From the NCBI GenBank assembly GCA_030538475.1, contig JAUNTX010000003.1, positions 124,001-188,000 on the forward strand: DNA of 64,000 nt, given 5' to 3'. The notes below the pieces were generated by a model. That model was not told the DNA's origin and did no database searches. It worked only from the letters and a program-made list of their open reading frames with translations. Numbering within the stretch: position 1 is the stretch's first letter; each line of letters starts with the position of its first letter. Positions 46,438 to 56,219 of this stretch are shown here, piece by piece. Source of the DNA: Dermabacter sp. GTDB lineage: Bacteria; Actinomycetota; Actinomycetes; Actinomycetales; Dermabacteraceae. The translations under genes were made by a program, and so were the position numbers.

Positions 46438-46441
<4 letters not shown>
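45593..46441 (-). CDS. NIF3/DUF34 metal-binding protein (YbgI family)
   Basis: This 282-residue protein belongs to a widespread family with a dinuclear metal site. Conserved pieces are WAEDWDRVGLVAGDPE, LITHHPLLLRGASF with the paired histidines, HTNTDRSLEGTV and the later DLRHHPALEH. Function is unsettled. The ATG at 46441 overlaps the sufU stop as ATGA, coupling it to Fe-S assembly genes. Confidence 0.92.
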
Positions 46442-48203
<1,762 letters not shown>

Positions 48204-48228
48204 TCACGGATCCGATTTTTGCGACTCA

Positions 48229-48234
48229 AGTATA
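48229..48234 (-). promoter_or_regulatory. candidate sufS -10 element
   Basis: TATACT on the minus strand lies about 37 bases before the sufS ATG. No matching -35 hexamer is present, so activation by a regulator is possible but not shown. Confidence 0.45.
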
Positions 48235-48276
48235 GGAATATTTCCCTGGGCACCGACCGCGTCTGTGACGGGGGCG

Positions 48277-49233
48277 TCACGTGTCTTCGCGGCGCTCCTC
48301 GTCGGCCAGCACAATATCGGGGCTCTGGTGCGGAAGCGGGGTGTGCTTCGCGCGCCGGGCGGGCTTTCGCAGCGACAGGTTGACCACGAGGATGTTGGCG
48401 AGCGAAATGACGACGAGACCGGCGATCTCGAGCGGGCCCAGGCGTTCCCCGAGGATGATCGCGCCCCACAGCACCGCGGACGCGGGGTGCAGGCTCATGA
48501 GGTTCGAGGCGACGTTCATGGGCAGGCGGCGCAGCGCAAGCAGATCGGCCGCATACGGGATGGCGGAGGAGAGCAGCCCGGCGATGAGGCCGATCACCAC
48601 GACCTGCCACGTCCACTCCACGTGCCGCGACGTGGCGATGGTGAGGGGAATGAGCACGGCGAGGCCGACGAGCGAGGCAATGGCGAGCGGCAGCAGTCCC
48701 GGCAGCTTCTCCCCCGCCTTGCGGGCCGCGACGAGGTAGAGGGCCCACAGCAGCGCGGCCAGGAGGGCGAGCCCGATACCCACGGGGTCGCTCGCGAACG
48801 TGGGTCCGGTCACGAGGACCATGCCGCCGAACGTGATGAGGCTGAGCAGCCACCCCCAGCGGCTGCGCGCGGTGATAATCGCGAGCAGGATGGGGCCGAT
48901 GAGCTCGATGGTCACGCTCAGGCCGACGCCGATGCGGGCAAACGCCGCGTAGATCGCGATGTTCATGCCGAGCAGCGGAAGCGCCACCACCACGCCCCAC
49001 CAGAGACTCCTGGCGGGCACGCTGCGCACGTGCCGAATCGACAGGGCGCTGTGCATGATCGCCATGACGCCGTAGCGAAACAGCAGCGCCCACCACAGCC
49101 CGAGGATCGGCATGATGCTCGTGGCAAGGGACGCCCCGAGCTGGATGCTGAGCGCCCCGAACACGAGGAGCAGGATCCCCGTCGTGGCCGGGGAGATTCG
49201 GGGAGTTGCCGGTGCGGAAGAGGGCATCTCCAC
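48277..49233 (-). CDS. EamA-family transporter (RhtA-like)
   Basis: This 318-residue protein has about ten membrane helices in the two-repeat drug/metabolite transporter layout, with the glycine and proline rich repeat ends (IGVGLSVTIELIGPILLAII, LHPASAVLWGAIILGE). Members of the RhtA branch export threonine or homoserine. The C-terminal 40 residues are charged. The GTG at 49233 or the ATG at 49227 could be the start. It is divergent from the SDR gene at 49345, and substrate is not known. Confidence 0.85.
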   Translation of the reverse strand: MEMPSSAPATPRISPATTGILLLVFGALSIQLGASLATSIMPILGLWWALLFRYGVMAIMHSALSIRHVRSVPARSLWWGVVVALPLLGMNIAIYAAFARIGVGLSVTIELIGPILLAIITARSRWGWLLSLITFGGMVLVTGPTFASDPVGIGLALLAALLWALYLVAARKAGEKLPGLLPLAIASLVGLAVLIPLTIATSRHVEWTWQVVVIGLIAGLLSSAIPYAADLLALRRLPMNVASNLMSLHPASAVLWGAIILGERLGPLEIAGLVVISLANILVVNLSLRKPARRAKHTPLPHQSPDIVLADEERREDT

Positions 49234-49344
49234 ACCCTATAGAACGGACGGGCGACCACGGCAACGCCAAGGAGAACAGTGAACGGAAAGGACGAGCCGA
49301 GCGCGGCGAAAAATACGTGGACACGGGCCGGATGGGAGGCTGTG

Positions 49345-50187
49345 ATGGGAGCCATGCACACCACAGCACCCTCCCCCTCCCTTGCCCGTGATCCCCTCCC
49401 CCTCGCGGGCCGCAGCGCGCTCGTGACCGGCGTGAGCCGCCGCAGCGGGATCGGCTTCGCCGTCGCGTGCCGGCTCGCCGCCTATGGCGCGAACGTCACC
49501 TGCCATCATTTTGGGCCGCACGACGCCGAGCAGCCGTGGGGTGCGGACAGCATCGACGCCGTCCTCGCGGGCGTCGCCGCCCACGCCGCGCCGGGCGCCC
49601 GCATTGAGGGCATCTTCGCCGATCTTGCCGACCCGGATGCTCCCGCGCGGGTAGTGCGGGAGGCCGAGGCCGCCGTCGGCCCCCTGTCCGTCCTCGTCTG
49701 CAACCAGGCCCTCTCCGGTTCCGACGGGCTTCTTGCCGAGGTGGGGGCCGACGAACTGGATCGGCACTGGGCCGTCAATGCTCGCGCCTCGATCCTCTTG
49801 GCCCGCGCCTTCGCCGGATCCGGGAGGCGAGGGGCCGACGGCGATGCAGGCCGCGCGATCACGTTCCTCACCTCCGGGCAGATCGAGGGACCCATGCCAC
49901 ACGAGGTGGCGTACGTGGCGTCGAAGGCTGCGCTCGCGGGCCTCACGCCGACCCTCGCGGATCAGCTGGCCGATCAGTGCATCCGCCTGAACACCGTGAA
50001 CCCGGGTCCGGTGGATTCGAGCAGCTATATGACGGACGCGCTCAAGGCCGAGCTTCTGCCGCGGTTTCCGCTCGGCAGGATCGGGCAGCCGGACGATCCC
50101 GCGCGCCTGATCGCGTGGCTCAGTACGGACGAGGCGGCGTGGGTGACGGGCCAGGTCATCAGCACCGAGGGTGGCTTCCGGCGCTGA
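49345..50187 (+). CDS. short-chain dehydrogenase/reductase
   Basis: The enzyme should reduce or oxidise a small molecule with NAD(P). It has the glycine-rich loop LVTGVSRRSGIGFAVA, a catalytic Ser/Tyr/Lys set ending in YVASKAALAG, and NPGPVDSS with the usual C-terminal cofactor contact. The ATG at 49345 follows GGGAGG; an equally plausible GTG at 49279 follows AAGGAG and would add 22 residues. The mature domain is about 260 residues. It ends 29 bases before mshA, whose own promoter appears to lie in the gap. The substrate cannot be predicted. Confidence 0.85.
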   Translation: MGAMHTTAPSPSLARDPLPLAGRSALVTGVSRRSGIGFAVACRLAAYGANVTCHHFGPHDAEQPWGADSIDAVLAGVAAHAAPGARIEGIFADLADPDAPARVVREAEAAVGPLSVLVCNQALSGSDGLLAEVGADELDRHWAVNARASILLARAFAGSGRRGADGDAGRAITFLTSGQIEGPMPHEVAYVASKAALAGLTPTLADQLADQCIRLNTVNPGPVDSSSYMTDALKAELLPRFPLGRIGQPDDPARLIAWLSTDEAAWVTGQVISTEGGFRR

Positions 50188-50204
50188 GCCGCGCGGCCGG
50201 CTTT

Positions 50205-50210
50205 TAGAAT
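50205..50210 (+). promoter_or_regulatory. candidate leaderless -10 element of mshA
   Basis: TAGAAT, a close match to TATAAT, ends six bases before the mshA ATG at 50217. The gap is GGGGGC, so a G-rich ribosome site is possible but poorly spaced. Confidence 0.5.
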
Positions 50211-50216
50211 GGGGGC

Positions 50217-51419
50217 ATGAGCCTTCGCGTCGCTTTCGTGTCCCTGCATACCTCGCCGCTCGAGCGGGCGGGGACGGCCGATGCCGGGGGCATGAACGTT
50301 CTCATTCTCGCGCTCGCGCGCGCCCTCGCCCGGCGCGGGGTGCACGTGGACTTCGTGACCCGGCGCACCAGCCCCGCGCAAGCGGAGGTCGAAGAGATCG
50401 AGCCGGGGGTGCGCCTACGTCGGCTCGCGGCGGGGCCTGCCGCGCCACTTCCCAAGAGCGAGATTGACGCGCACATCGAGGACTTCCAGCGCCACCTGGC
50501 GGAGCTTCAGCCCTACGACCTCTACCACTCCCACCACTGGATGTCGGGGGTCGCGGCCCTCCCCGTGGCCCGCGCGGCGGGGGCGCCTCACGTCACGACC
50601 TTTCATTCGGTCGCGGCGCACCCGAACGCCCCGCTGCGCGACGGCGAGCCGGCCGAATCCCCCGCGAGGCTTGACGGCGAGATCGTGTGCGCGCGCGAAT
50701 CCGACCTCGTCATCGCCGTCTCCCACTACGAGGCGGCCGTGGTGATCGGGCGGCTCGGCGCGGATCCTTCGCGCGTGTCCATCGTGCGCCCCGGCGTCGA
50801 TGTGGAACTCTTTCATCCCGCCGGTTCCGAGGAGGCCGGGTGGGCCCCGGCCGGGGTGCGTCCTGGCTACGCGCTGTTCGCCGCGCGCCTGCAACCGCTC
50901 AAGGGTCCCGATCTCGCGCTGCGCGCCCTCGCCGAGGTTCCCGCCAATGTTCGGCCCGACCTCGTGCTCGTCGGCGAGGCCTCCCCCGATTTCGCGGGAT
51001 ACGAGGCCGAACTCCACGCGCTCGCGGAGGACCTCGGCATCGCCGATGCCGTCACCTTCCTGCCCGGCCAGGACCGGGCGTCCCTGGCCCAGCTGCTCCG
51101 CCACGCCTCGGTGGTGCTCGTGCCCTCCCACTCCGAAACTTTCGGCCTCATCGCCCTTGAGGCGTCGGCGTCGGGTGTGCCGGTCCTCGCCTCCGCCGCG
51201 GGCGGCCTCACCGAGGCGATCTGCAATACCCACACGGGCCTGCTCATCCCGAGCCGCGATCCCGCCGCGTGGGGCGAGGCCCTCACCGCCCTGCTGTCGG
51301 ATTCCGCCGCCCATGCCGCGATGGCCGCCACCGCCCGCGAGCGCGCCGAGTCGATGTCGTGGGATGCGGTGGCCGACGACACGCTTGCCCACTACCGTCG
51401 CCTCATCCAGGAGGGCTAA
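50217..51419 (+). CDS. mshA: glycosyltransferase MshA-like (mycothiol first step)
   Basis: MshA joins GlcNAc from UDP-GlcNAc to inositol 3-phosphate. The 400-residue GT-B fold protein begins RVAFVSLHTSPLERAGTADAGG with the MshA-typical HTSP and DAGGMN, has SRLGADPSRVSIVRPGVDVELF, and the catalytic region SETFGLIALEASASGVPVLA. Its closest family by eye is MshA; a related family 4 glycosyltransferase remains possible. The next gene is mshB, which supports the assignment. The ATG is probably the first codon of a leaderless message. Confidence 0.88.
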   Translation: MSLRVAFVSLHTSPLERAGTADAGGMNVLILALARALARRGVHVDFVTRRTSPAQAEVEEIEPGVRLRRLAAGPAAPLPKSEIDAHIEDFQRHLAELQPYDLYHSHHWMSGVAALPVARAAGAPHVTTFHSVAAHPNAPLRDGEPAESPARLDGEIVCARESDLVIAVSHYEAAVVIGRLGADPSRVSIVRPGVDVELFHPAGSEEAGWAPAGVRPGYALFAARLQPLKGPDLALRALAEVPANVRPDLVLVGEASPDFAGYEAELHALAEDLGIADAVTFLPGQDRASLAQLLRHASVVLVPSHSETFGLIALEASASGVPVLASAAGGLTEAICNTHTGLLIPSRDPAAWGEALTALLSDSAAHAAMAATARERAESMSWDAVADDTLAHYRRLIQEG

Positions 51420-51425
51420 AGCCTC

Positions 51426-52181
51426 GTGAAAATCTGTTTCGCCCATGCCCATCCCGACGACGAAACGCTCGCCTCGGGCGCCCTCATCGCCGAACTGGTC
51501 GATGCGGGCCACGACGTCTCCGTCCTCACGGCCACGCGCGGCGAGGAGGGCGACGTGGTGCCCGGTCCCCTCAGCCCGCTCGCGGGAACCCCCGAGCTGG
51601 AGCGGCACCGGGAACGGGAACTCGCTGGCGCCCTCGTCGAGCTCGGGGTCAGCCGCCACGCCTTCCTCGGGACTTCTCCTGCTCGAGCTTCGGGCCCTGA
51701 GCGTCGGTACCGCGATTCGGGCATGCGGTGGATCCGCAAGGGACTCGCGGGGCCGGCCGACGAGTCCGACGAGCGCAGCCTCTGCGCCGCCGATCAGGAC
51801 GAGGCTGCCGCGGACCTCGCCGCGTGGCTTCGGCACACGGGGGCGGAGCTCGCCGTCAGCTACGCGGCCGACGGCGGCTACGGGCACCCCGATCACGTGC
51901 GGATGCACCACCTGACCCGCGCCGCCGCCGACCAGTGCGGCATTCCCTTTGCCGCGCTCATCCACTCCCCCGGCGACGGCGTGCGCTGGTTTCCGCTCGA
52001 GCATCAGCTGCCCCGGGTGATCCGGGCGCTCGGGCATCACCGCAGCCAGCTGACCGTTCACGGCGACCAGATCACCCACTCGGGCGGCCAAACCGAACCC
52101 GTTACGACCTCCGTCGGCCTCACCGACGGCGAGTGGGCGGATGGCCTTCGCCTGCCCTCCACGCCGGCCACCGATTCCTAG
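51426..52181 (+). CDS. mshB: PIG-L-type deacetylase, probable MshB
   Basis: MshB deacetylates GlcNAc-Ins in mycothiol synthesis with zinc. The 251-residue LmbE-like protein has AHAHPDDETLASGAL near the start, which provides the zinc His and Asp ligands, VLTATRGEEGDV, YRDSGM and YGHPDHVRMH with another zinc-binding His. The related Mca (mycothiol S-conjugate amidase) is an alternative, but the direct follow-on from mshA favours MshB. The GTG at 51426 is six bases after the mshA stop. Confidence 0.85.
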   Translation: MKICFAHAHPDDETLASGALIAELVDAGHDVSVLTATRGEEGDVVPGPLSPLAGTPELERHRERELAGALVELGVSRHAFLGTSPARASGPERRYRDSGMRWIRKGLAGPADESDERSLCAADQDEAAADLAAWLRHTGAELAVSYAADGGYGHPDHVRMHHLTRAAADQCGIPFAALIHSPGDGVRWFPLEHQLPRVIRALGHHRSQLTVHGDQITHSGGQTEPVTTSVGLTDGEWADGLRLPSTPATDS

Positions 52182-52190
52182 GAGATGACC

Positions 52191-53069
52191 ATGCCCAGCA
52201 CCACCGCAGATTCGACCCACCCCCGTACCTACGTTGTGACCGGCGCTCGCGCTGGTATCGGGCACGTCACCGCGCGGCTTCTTGCCGAGGCCGGTCATCG
52301 CGTGATCGGCGTTGGTCGCCGCGATACGGACATCGTGGCCGATCTGGGAAGCGCCGCCGGGCGCGCGGACGGGGCCCGCGCCGTCGTGGAGGCCGCAGGA
52401 GGCACGATTGATGCCGTCATCGCGTGCGCGGGCAACACGAGCACCAGCGCCACCACCGTGTCGGTCAACTACTTCGGCGCTACCGAGTTCTTGGAGGCGC
52501 TTCGTCCGGCACTGGCCGCCTCGCCCGCCCCGCGCGCTGCGGTGGTCACGTCGATGTCCGTCATGCTTCCCACCGATCGGCGCCTCGTCGAGGCCATGCG
52601 CTCGGGCGATGAGAGCGGGGCGCGGGCGATTGCCGAGGCCCTGGACGCCGATCGCGCCACCCGGGCGCTCGTGGAGCCGTCCTCAAAGCGGGCGCTCGCG
52701 CGGTGGGTACGCGCCTCGGCTCCTACGAGCGCGTGGGCCGACGAGGGCATTGCGCTCAACGCCGTCGGCCCCGGGGTTGCCCTCACCGAGGACTCCCTCG
52801 CGCTGCTCGCCGAGCCCGGCGCCGGGGACTACGTGGACGCCATGGTGCCCATGCCGCTCGGGCATTACCAGCCGCCCGAAGCCATCGCCCACCTGCTCAT
52901 CTGGCTCACCTCCCCCGAAAACACGCATACGTCGGGGCAGAACATTTTCTGCGACGGCGGGGCCGACGTGACGATTCGCGGGGAGGACATTTGGTCGTGG
53001 AACGAGGCCGCCGCTACCGCGCGGATCAAGGAGATTGACGCGCGATTCGGTTCCGACGGCGCCGCATAG
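52191..53069 (+). CDS. SDR-family protein lacking the catalytic tyrosine
   Basis: The 292-residue protein has a Rossmann start (YVVTGARAGIGHVTARLLAE) and a middle region typical of steroid-type SDRs, including SSKRALARWVRASA. The Tyr four residues before the catalytic Lys166 is Glu162 (GAG), so the usual YxxxK is not present, and it may not be an active oxidoreductase. The ATG at 52191 has AGGAG six bases upstream; an ATG at 52185 directly abuts that sequence and is disfavoured. It follows mshB by nine bases and ends at a strong terminator-like hairpin. Confidence 0.75.
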   Translation: MPSTTADSTHPRTYVVTGARAGIGHVTARLLAEAGHRVIGVGRRDTDIVADLGSAAGRADGARAVVEAAGGTIDAVIACAGNTSTSATTVSVNYFGATEFLEALRPALAASPAPRAAVVTSMSVMLPTDRRLVEAMRSGDESGARAIAEALDADRATRALVEPSSKRALARWVRASAPTSAWADEGIALNAVGPGVALTEDSLALLAEPGAGDYVDAMVPMPLGHYQPPEAIAHLLIWLTSPENTHTSGQNIFCDGGADVTIRGEDIWSWNEAAATARIKEIDARFGSDGAA

Positions 53070-53072
53070 TGA

Positions 53073-53115
53073 ATCCCGCAGCGCCGGGAGCGTGGGCTCG
53101 TGGGCGCTGCGGGAT
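53073..53115. terminator. 13-bp perfect hairpin between convergent genes
   Basis: ATCCCGCAGCGCC and GGCGCTGCGGGAT pair perfectly around a 17-base loop. No T-run follows on either strand. It sits between the SDR stop and the hydrolase stop. Confidence 0.65.
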
Positions 53116-53138
53116 CCAGGATGAGACGGCGGTGATCG

Positions 53139-53834
53139 CTAGGAGGCGAGGTCCTTCACGGCCTCGTCGATAAGGTCCGCGATGGCGCCGGGCTGCGAGG
53201 CGAGCGACGCGTGGCTCGCGTCAAGTTCGATGGTCGAGCGCGTGCCCATCCGCTCCGCCATCCGACGCTGATTCTCGGGGTTCAGCATCCGATCACCCGC
53301 AGAAATCTGGTACCACGTGGGCTTCTTCCTCCACGCGGGATCGGTCACGGCGTCGCCGAACGTCGAGGCGCGCGGCGCCTTCTGCGTGACGGCCATGACG
53401 AACGCTTCGTCCTCGGGCAGGTCCTGGCAGAAGCTCTCCCTGAACTTGTCGGCCTTGATCCACAGGTAGCCGTCGGAATCGGGAACGATGTTCTCGAACG
53501 CCACCGGCGGCACCTGCTCGCTGATCTGGCCCGCGCTCTCCCCGGCATCGGGAGCGAACGCGGCAACGAACACGAGGCCCACGACGTTCGGCATATCGCC
53601 CGCTTCGGAGAGGACCGCGCCGCCGTAGGAGTGGCCCACGAGCAGCACGGGGCCATCCACCTGGGCAACCATCGTCCGGGTGCGCTCAGCGTCGTCGGCT
53701 AGCGAGGTCAGCGGGTTCTCCACGGCCTTGATCGCCGGGTAGCCACGCTTCTTCAACTCCAGGATGACCTTGCTCCAGTGGGCGGCGCCGCCCCAGAATC
53801 CGTGAACCAAAACGATGGTGGGCTTGTCAGACAT
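53139..53834 (-). CDS. alpha/beta hydrolase
   Basis: This 231-residue hydrolase has HGFWGGAAHW, the nucleophile elbow GHSYGGAV with Ser, a catalytic acid probably in the C-terminal half and His in DASHASLAS. The fold is close to haloperoxidase- or lactone-type esterases with unknown substrate. The ATG at 53834 follows GAGAGGAG; the frame opens earlier at 53867 but has no comparable site. It is convergent with the SDR gene and divides core from accessory genes. Confidence 0.85.
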   Translation of the reverse strand: MSDKPTIVLVHGFWGGAAHWSKVILELKKRGYPAIKAVENPLTSLADDAERTRTMVAQVDGPVLLVGHSYGGAVLSEAGDMPNVVGLVFVAAFAPDAGESAGQISEQVPPVAFENIVPDSDGYLWIKADKFRESFCQDLPEDEAFVMAVTQKAPRASTFGDAVTDPAWRKKPTWYQISAGDRMLNPENQRRMAERMGTRSTIELDASHASLASQPGAIADLIDEAVKDLAS

Positions 53835-53960
53835 TTGATGCTCCTCTCGGGACCGCCACCTCAGCAATGAGGCTGGCAGTCGTACCGCAGCACAGTTGTG
53901 CGGATCACCCTGAACCTACCAGGACGGCGGCGCCGGACTCTGGGGTTACGCGGCGCTCCC

Positions 53961-55427
53961 TCAGCTGTGCAGTTGGAAGCCCTCGCCCCACTCGGGATGT
54001 TCGGTATCGGGGCCGGTGTATGGCAGGTCCCCGTATTGGGTTTGTAGCCGTGCCAGCTCTGCTTCCAGCTCCACCTTGACCTCCGCATAGGCCGGATCGT
54101 CGATCACGTTCACCAGTTCGTGCGGATCGGCCTGAAGGTCGAACATCTCCCACTCGTCCGGGGTGAGGTGTTCGGAGGATCCGGGAACCCCGAGCGGGGC
54201 GCCGTAGTAGCGGATGAGCTTGTAGCGGGAGGTGCGCACCCCGTAGTGCGCGGGGACGTGGTGATGCGGATCGTCGTGCTCCCAGTAGCGGTAGTACATC
54301 GAGTCCGGCCAGCCCGGCACCTGCTCGCCGCGCAGCCAGGGCCGCAGACTCCTGCCCTGCTGCTGCGGGAGCGCAGAGTCGGGATCGATGCCGCACATGT
54401 CCAGCAGCGTCGCCGCGAAGTCCACGTTCGTGCTCATCGCTTCGCAGCGGGTGCCCGCGGGGATCTCCGCGGGCCAGCGGATCACCACCGGCATCTGCAG
54501 CGACTGTTCGAACATGAGCCGCTTATCGAACCAGCCGTGATCACCCAGGAAGAATCCCTGGTCGGAGCAGTACACGACGATGGTGTCGTCGGCCAGCGCT
54601 TCCGCGTCCAAACGGTCGAGCAGGCGCCCCACGTTGTCGTCGATGGCCTGCACGCACTGGAGGTAGTCCCGCATGTAGCGCTGATACTTCCAGCTGGCGC
54701 GCTCACGAACCTTCTCGGGCCCTTCCAGTTCAGGCGGCGTGGGCTCCTTAATGTCCCGCTCGGTCAAATCGTCGGCGATGCTCATCGTCAGCTGCTGCAC
54801 GGCTGAGGACAGCCCCGAGTGATCGTCAAAGAACGTCTCGGGCTCGGGAATAGACCCCGCCGGATACAGGTGTTGGTGCTTGCTATCGGGAACCCAGGGC
54901 CGGTGCGGGGCCTTGTGGTGCACGAGCAGCGCGAACGGCTTCTCAGGATCTCGCCGCTCCAGCCAGTCCAGGCTCAGGTCGGTGACGATATCCGTGGCAT
55001 ACCCGTCCACCACGCGCTCGCCGTCGGGCCCGATCATCGCCGGGTTAATGTACTCGCCCTGGCCAGGAAAGACGAGCCACTCGTCAAAGCCTCGCGGTTG
55101 CGCGCTCGCCGACTCCCCCAGGTGCCACTTCCCGAAGATCGCGGTGGAATACCCCGCATCGTGCAGGGCATCGATGAAGGTGGGCACCCGATAATCCATC
55201 TCGGCGAAAATGCCCGGCACACCGTTGACGTGCGAATAGGTGCCGGTGAGGATCGTTGCCCTCGACGGCGTGCAGATCGAGTTCGTGCAATACGTGGAGG
55301 CAAGGAGTGCGCCTTCTTGCGCCAAACGGTCAATCTGGGGCGTGGAGTTCACCGCGCTGCCATACGCCGAGATCGCGTGCGGGGCGTGATCGTCCGCCAG
55401 AATGAAGATCAGGTTCGGGCGTTTCAT
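53961..55427 (-). CDS. sulfatase (arylsulfatase family), Cys-type
   Basis: Sulfatases hydrolyse sulfate esters after conversion of an active-site Cys to formylglycine. The 488-residue protein starts MKRPNLIFILADDHAPHA with the metal aspartates, and the modification motif is CTPSRATILTG. Also seen: GYSTAIFGKWHLG and the metal-binding VYCSDQGFFLGDHG, and LLVHHKAPHRPW. No signal peptide is present, so it is probably cytosolic. It lies downstream of a padR regulator. The formylglycine-generating enzyme is not in this window. Substrate is unknown. The ATG at 55427 lies ten bases after GGGAGG. Confidence 0.92.
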   Translation of the reverse strand: MKRPNLIFILADDHAPHAISAYGSAVNSTPQIDRLAQEGALLASTYCTNSICTPSRATILTGTYSHVNGVPGIFAEMDYRVPTFIDALHDAGYSTAIFGKWHLGESASAQPRGFDEWLVFPGQGEYINPAMIGPDGERVVDGYATDIVTDLSLDWLERRDPEKPFALLVHHKAPHRPWVPDSKHQHLYPAGSIPEPETFFDDHSGLSSAVQQLTMSIADDLTERDIKEPTPPELEGPEKVRERASWKYQRYMRDYLQCVQAIDDNVGRLLDRLDAEALADDTIVVYCSDQGFFLGDHGWFDKRLMFEQSLQMPVVIRWPAEIPAGTRCEAMSTNVDFAATLLDMCGIDPDSALPQQQGRSLRPWLRGEQVPGWPDSMYYRYWEHDDPHHHVPAHYGVRTSRYKLIRYYGAPLGVPGSSEHLTPDEWEMFDLQADPHELVNVIDDPAYAEVKVELEAELARLQTQYGDLPYTGPDTEHPEWGEGFQLHS

Positions 55428-55465
55428 GCCTGTATTTCCTCCCATATCGGCCGCGCGATCGTCCC

Positions 55466-56047
55466 TCACGACGCGGCGCTTCCCGCGGGCAGGGCCGCGC
55501 GCAATTCTTCAGCGGTGGTTTCGAGCCAGCCGATATACAGGGACGTGGATTGCCAGCCCCGGGCATGCGCCAGATAGTCGATGCGGGCCAGCCAGGCGGG
55601 ATCGATCTCCGGGATCGAGGCGCCGCCGTCCGTCGCGAGGACACCGAACGTTTCGGCGGCGCGCTGCCGACGCCGGTAGGCCAGTTCGGTCTCAACGATG
55701 CGCAGCGCCACGTCAGGGCCGAGTTGCCCCGCGAAGTTCAGCCTGACGATGAAGTCGGGCGACATGGGCCGCGGCGCGGGTTCGTACTCGCTGCGAGCCC
55801 AGGCCACGAGCGCCTGCCGTCCCGCGTCGGTCAACGAATACACCTTGGCCACCGGCGCACCCTCGCGGGGTTCCTCGCGGTAGGTGATCCACCCGAGGTC
55901 ATGCAGATGGCCCAGCGCCCGGTAGATCGGCGTCATGGATGCCGAACGGCCCATGAAGATGCCGTCAGTCTCGAGCCACTTGCCCAGGTCGTAGCCGCTC
56001 GCGGGCTTGCGGGCGAGTTGCCCGAGCAGTGCATAGTCAGGTGTCAT
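55466..56047 (-). CDS. PadR-family transcriptional regulator
   Basis: The 193-residue protein has a winged helix-turn-helix (YALLGQLARKPASGYDLGKW, then IYRALGHLHDLGWITYREE) and a C-terminal effector/dimer domain (LTDAGRQALVAWARSE). It is 38 bases upstream of the sulfatase gene on the same strand, suggesting they form one operon. A palindrome overlaps the -35 of their promoter (56095-56114). The ATG at 56047 has AGGGG seven bases upstream. It probably represses its own operon, but no ligand can be named. Confidence 0.9.
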   Translation of the reverse strand: MTPDYALLGQLARKPASGYDLGKWLETDGIFMGRSASMTPIYRALGHLHDLGWITYREEPREGAPVAKVYSLTDAGRQALVAWARSEYEPAPRPMSPDFIVRLNFAGQLGPDVALRIVETELAYRRRQRAAETFGVLATDGGASIPEIDPAWLARIDYLAHARGWQSTSLYIGWLETTAEELRAALPAGSAAS

Positions 56048-56075
56048 CTTTGGCCCCTATCTCCAGTTGGGCATA

Positions 56076-56104
56076 AGCATGGCCGACGACGGCCGCCCTG
56101 TCAA
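56076..56104 (-). promoter_or_regulatory. padR-sulfatase promoter
   Basis: On the minus strand a perfect TTGACA is followed 17 bases later by CATGCT, a weak -10. The TTGACA lies inside the palindrome. Confidence 0.5.
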
Positions 56105-56114
56105 CTGTCAGGGC
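56095..56114. promoter_or_regulatory. palindromic operator candidate for PadR
   Basis: GCCCTGTCAACTGTCAGGGC has arms GCCCTG/CAGGGC that pair perfectly, plus CA/TG inside; 16 of 20 positions fit a dyad. It covers the -35 hexamer, about 48 bases upstream of the padR ATG. Confidence 0.55.
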
Positions 56115-56219
56115 AGATGAAGGCTATCCCCACACGGCAACAGTCAAGCAGTGAGCACCCAACCATCCACGCACACGGATCGCATTGCCGGTGCTACGCA
56201 GCTCAGCCGGTGCGGCGCC

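Noticed and set aside
51426..52181. Mca (mycothiol S-conjugate amidase) for the PIG-L gene
   Set aside because: Still possible, but the tandem order after mshA favours MshB.
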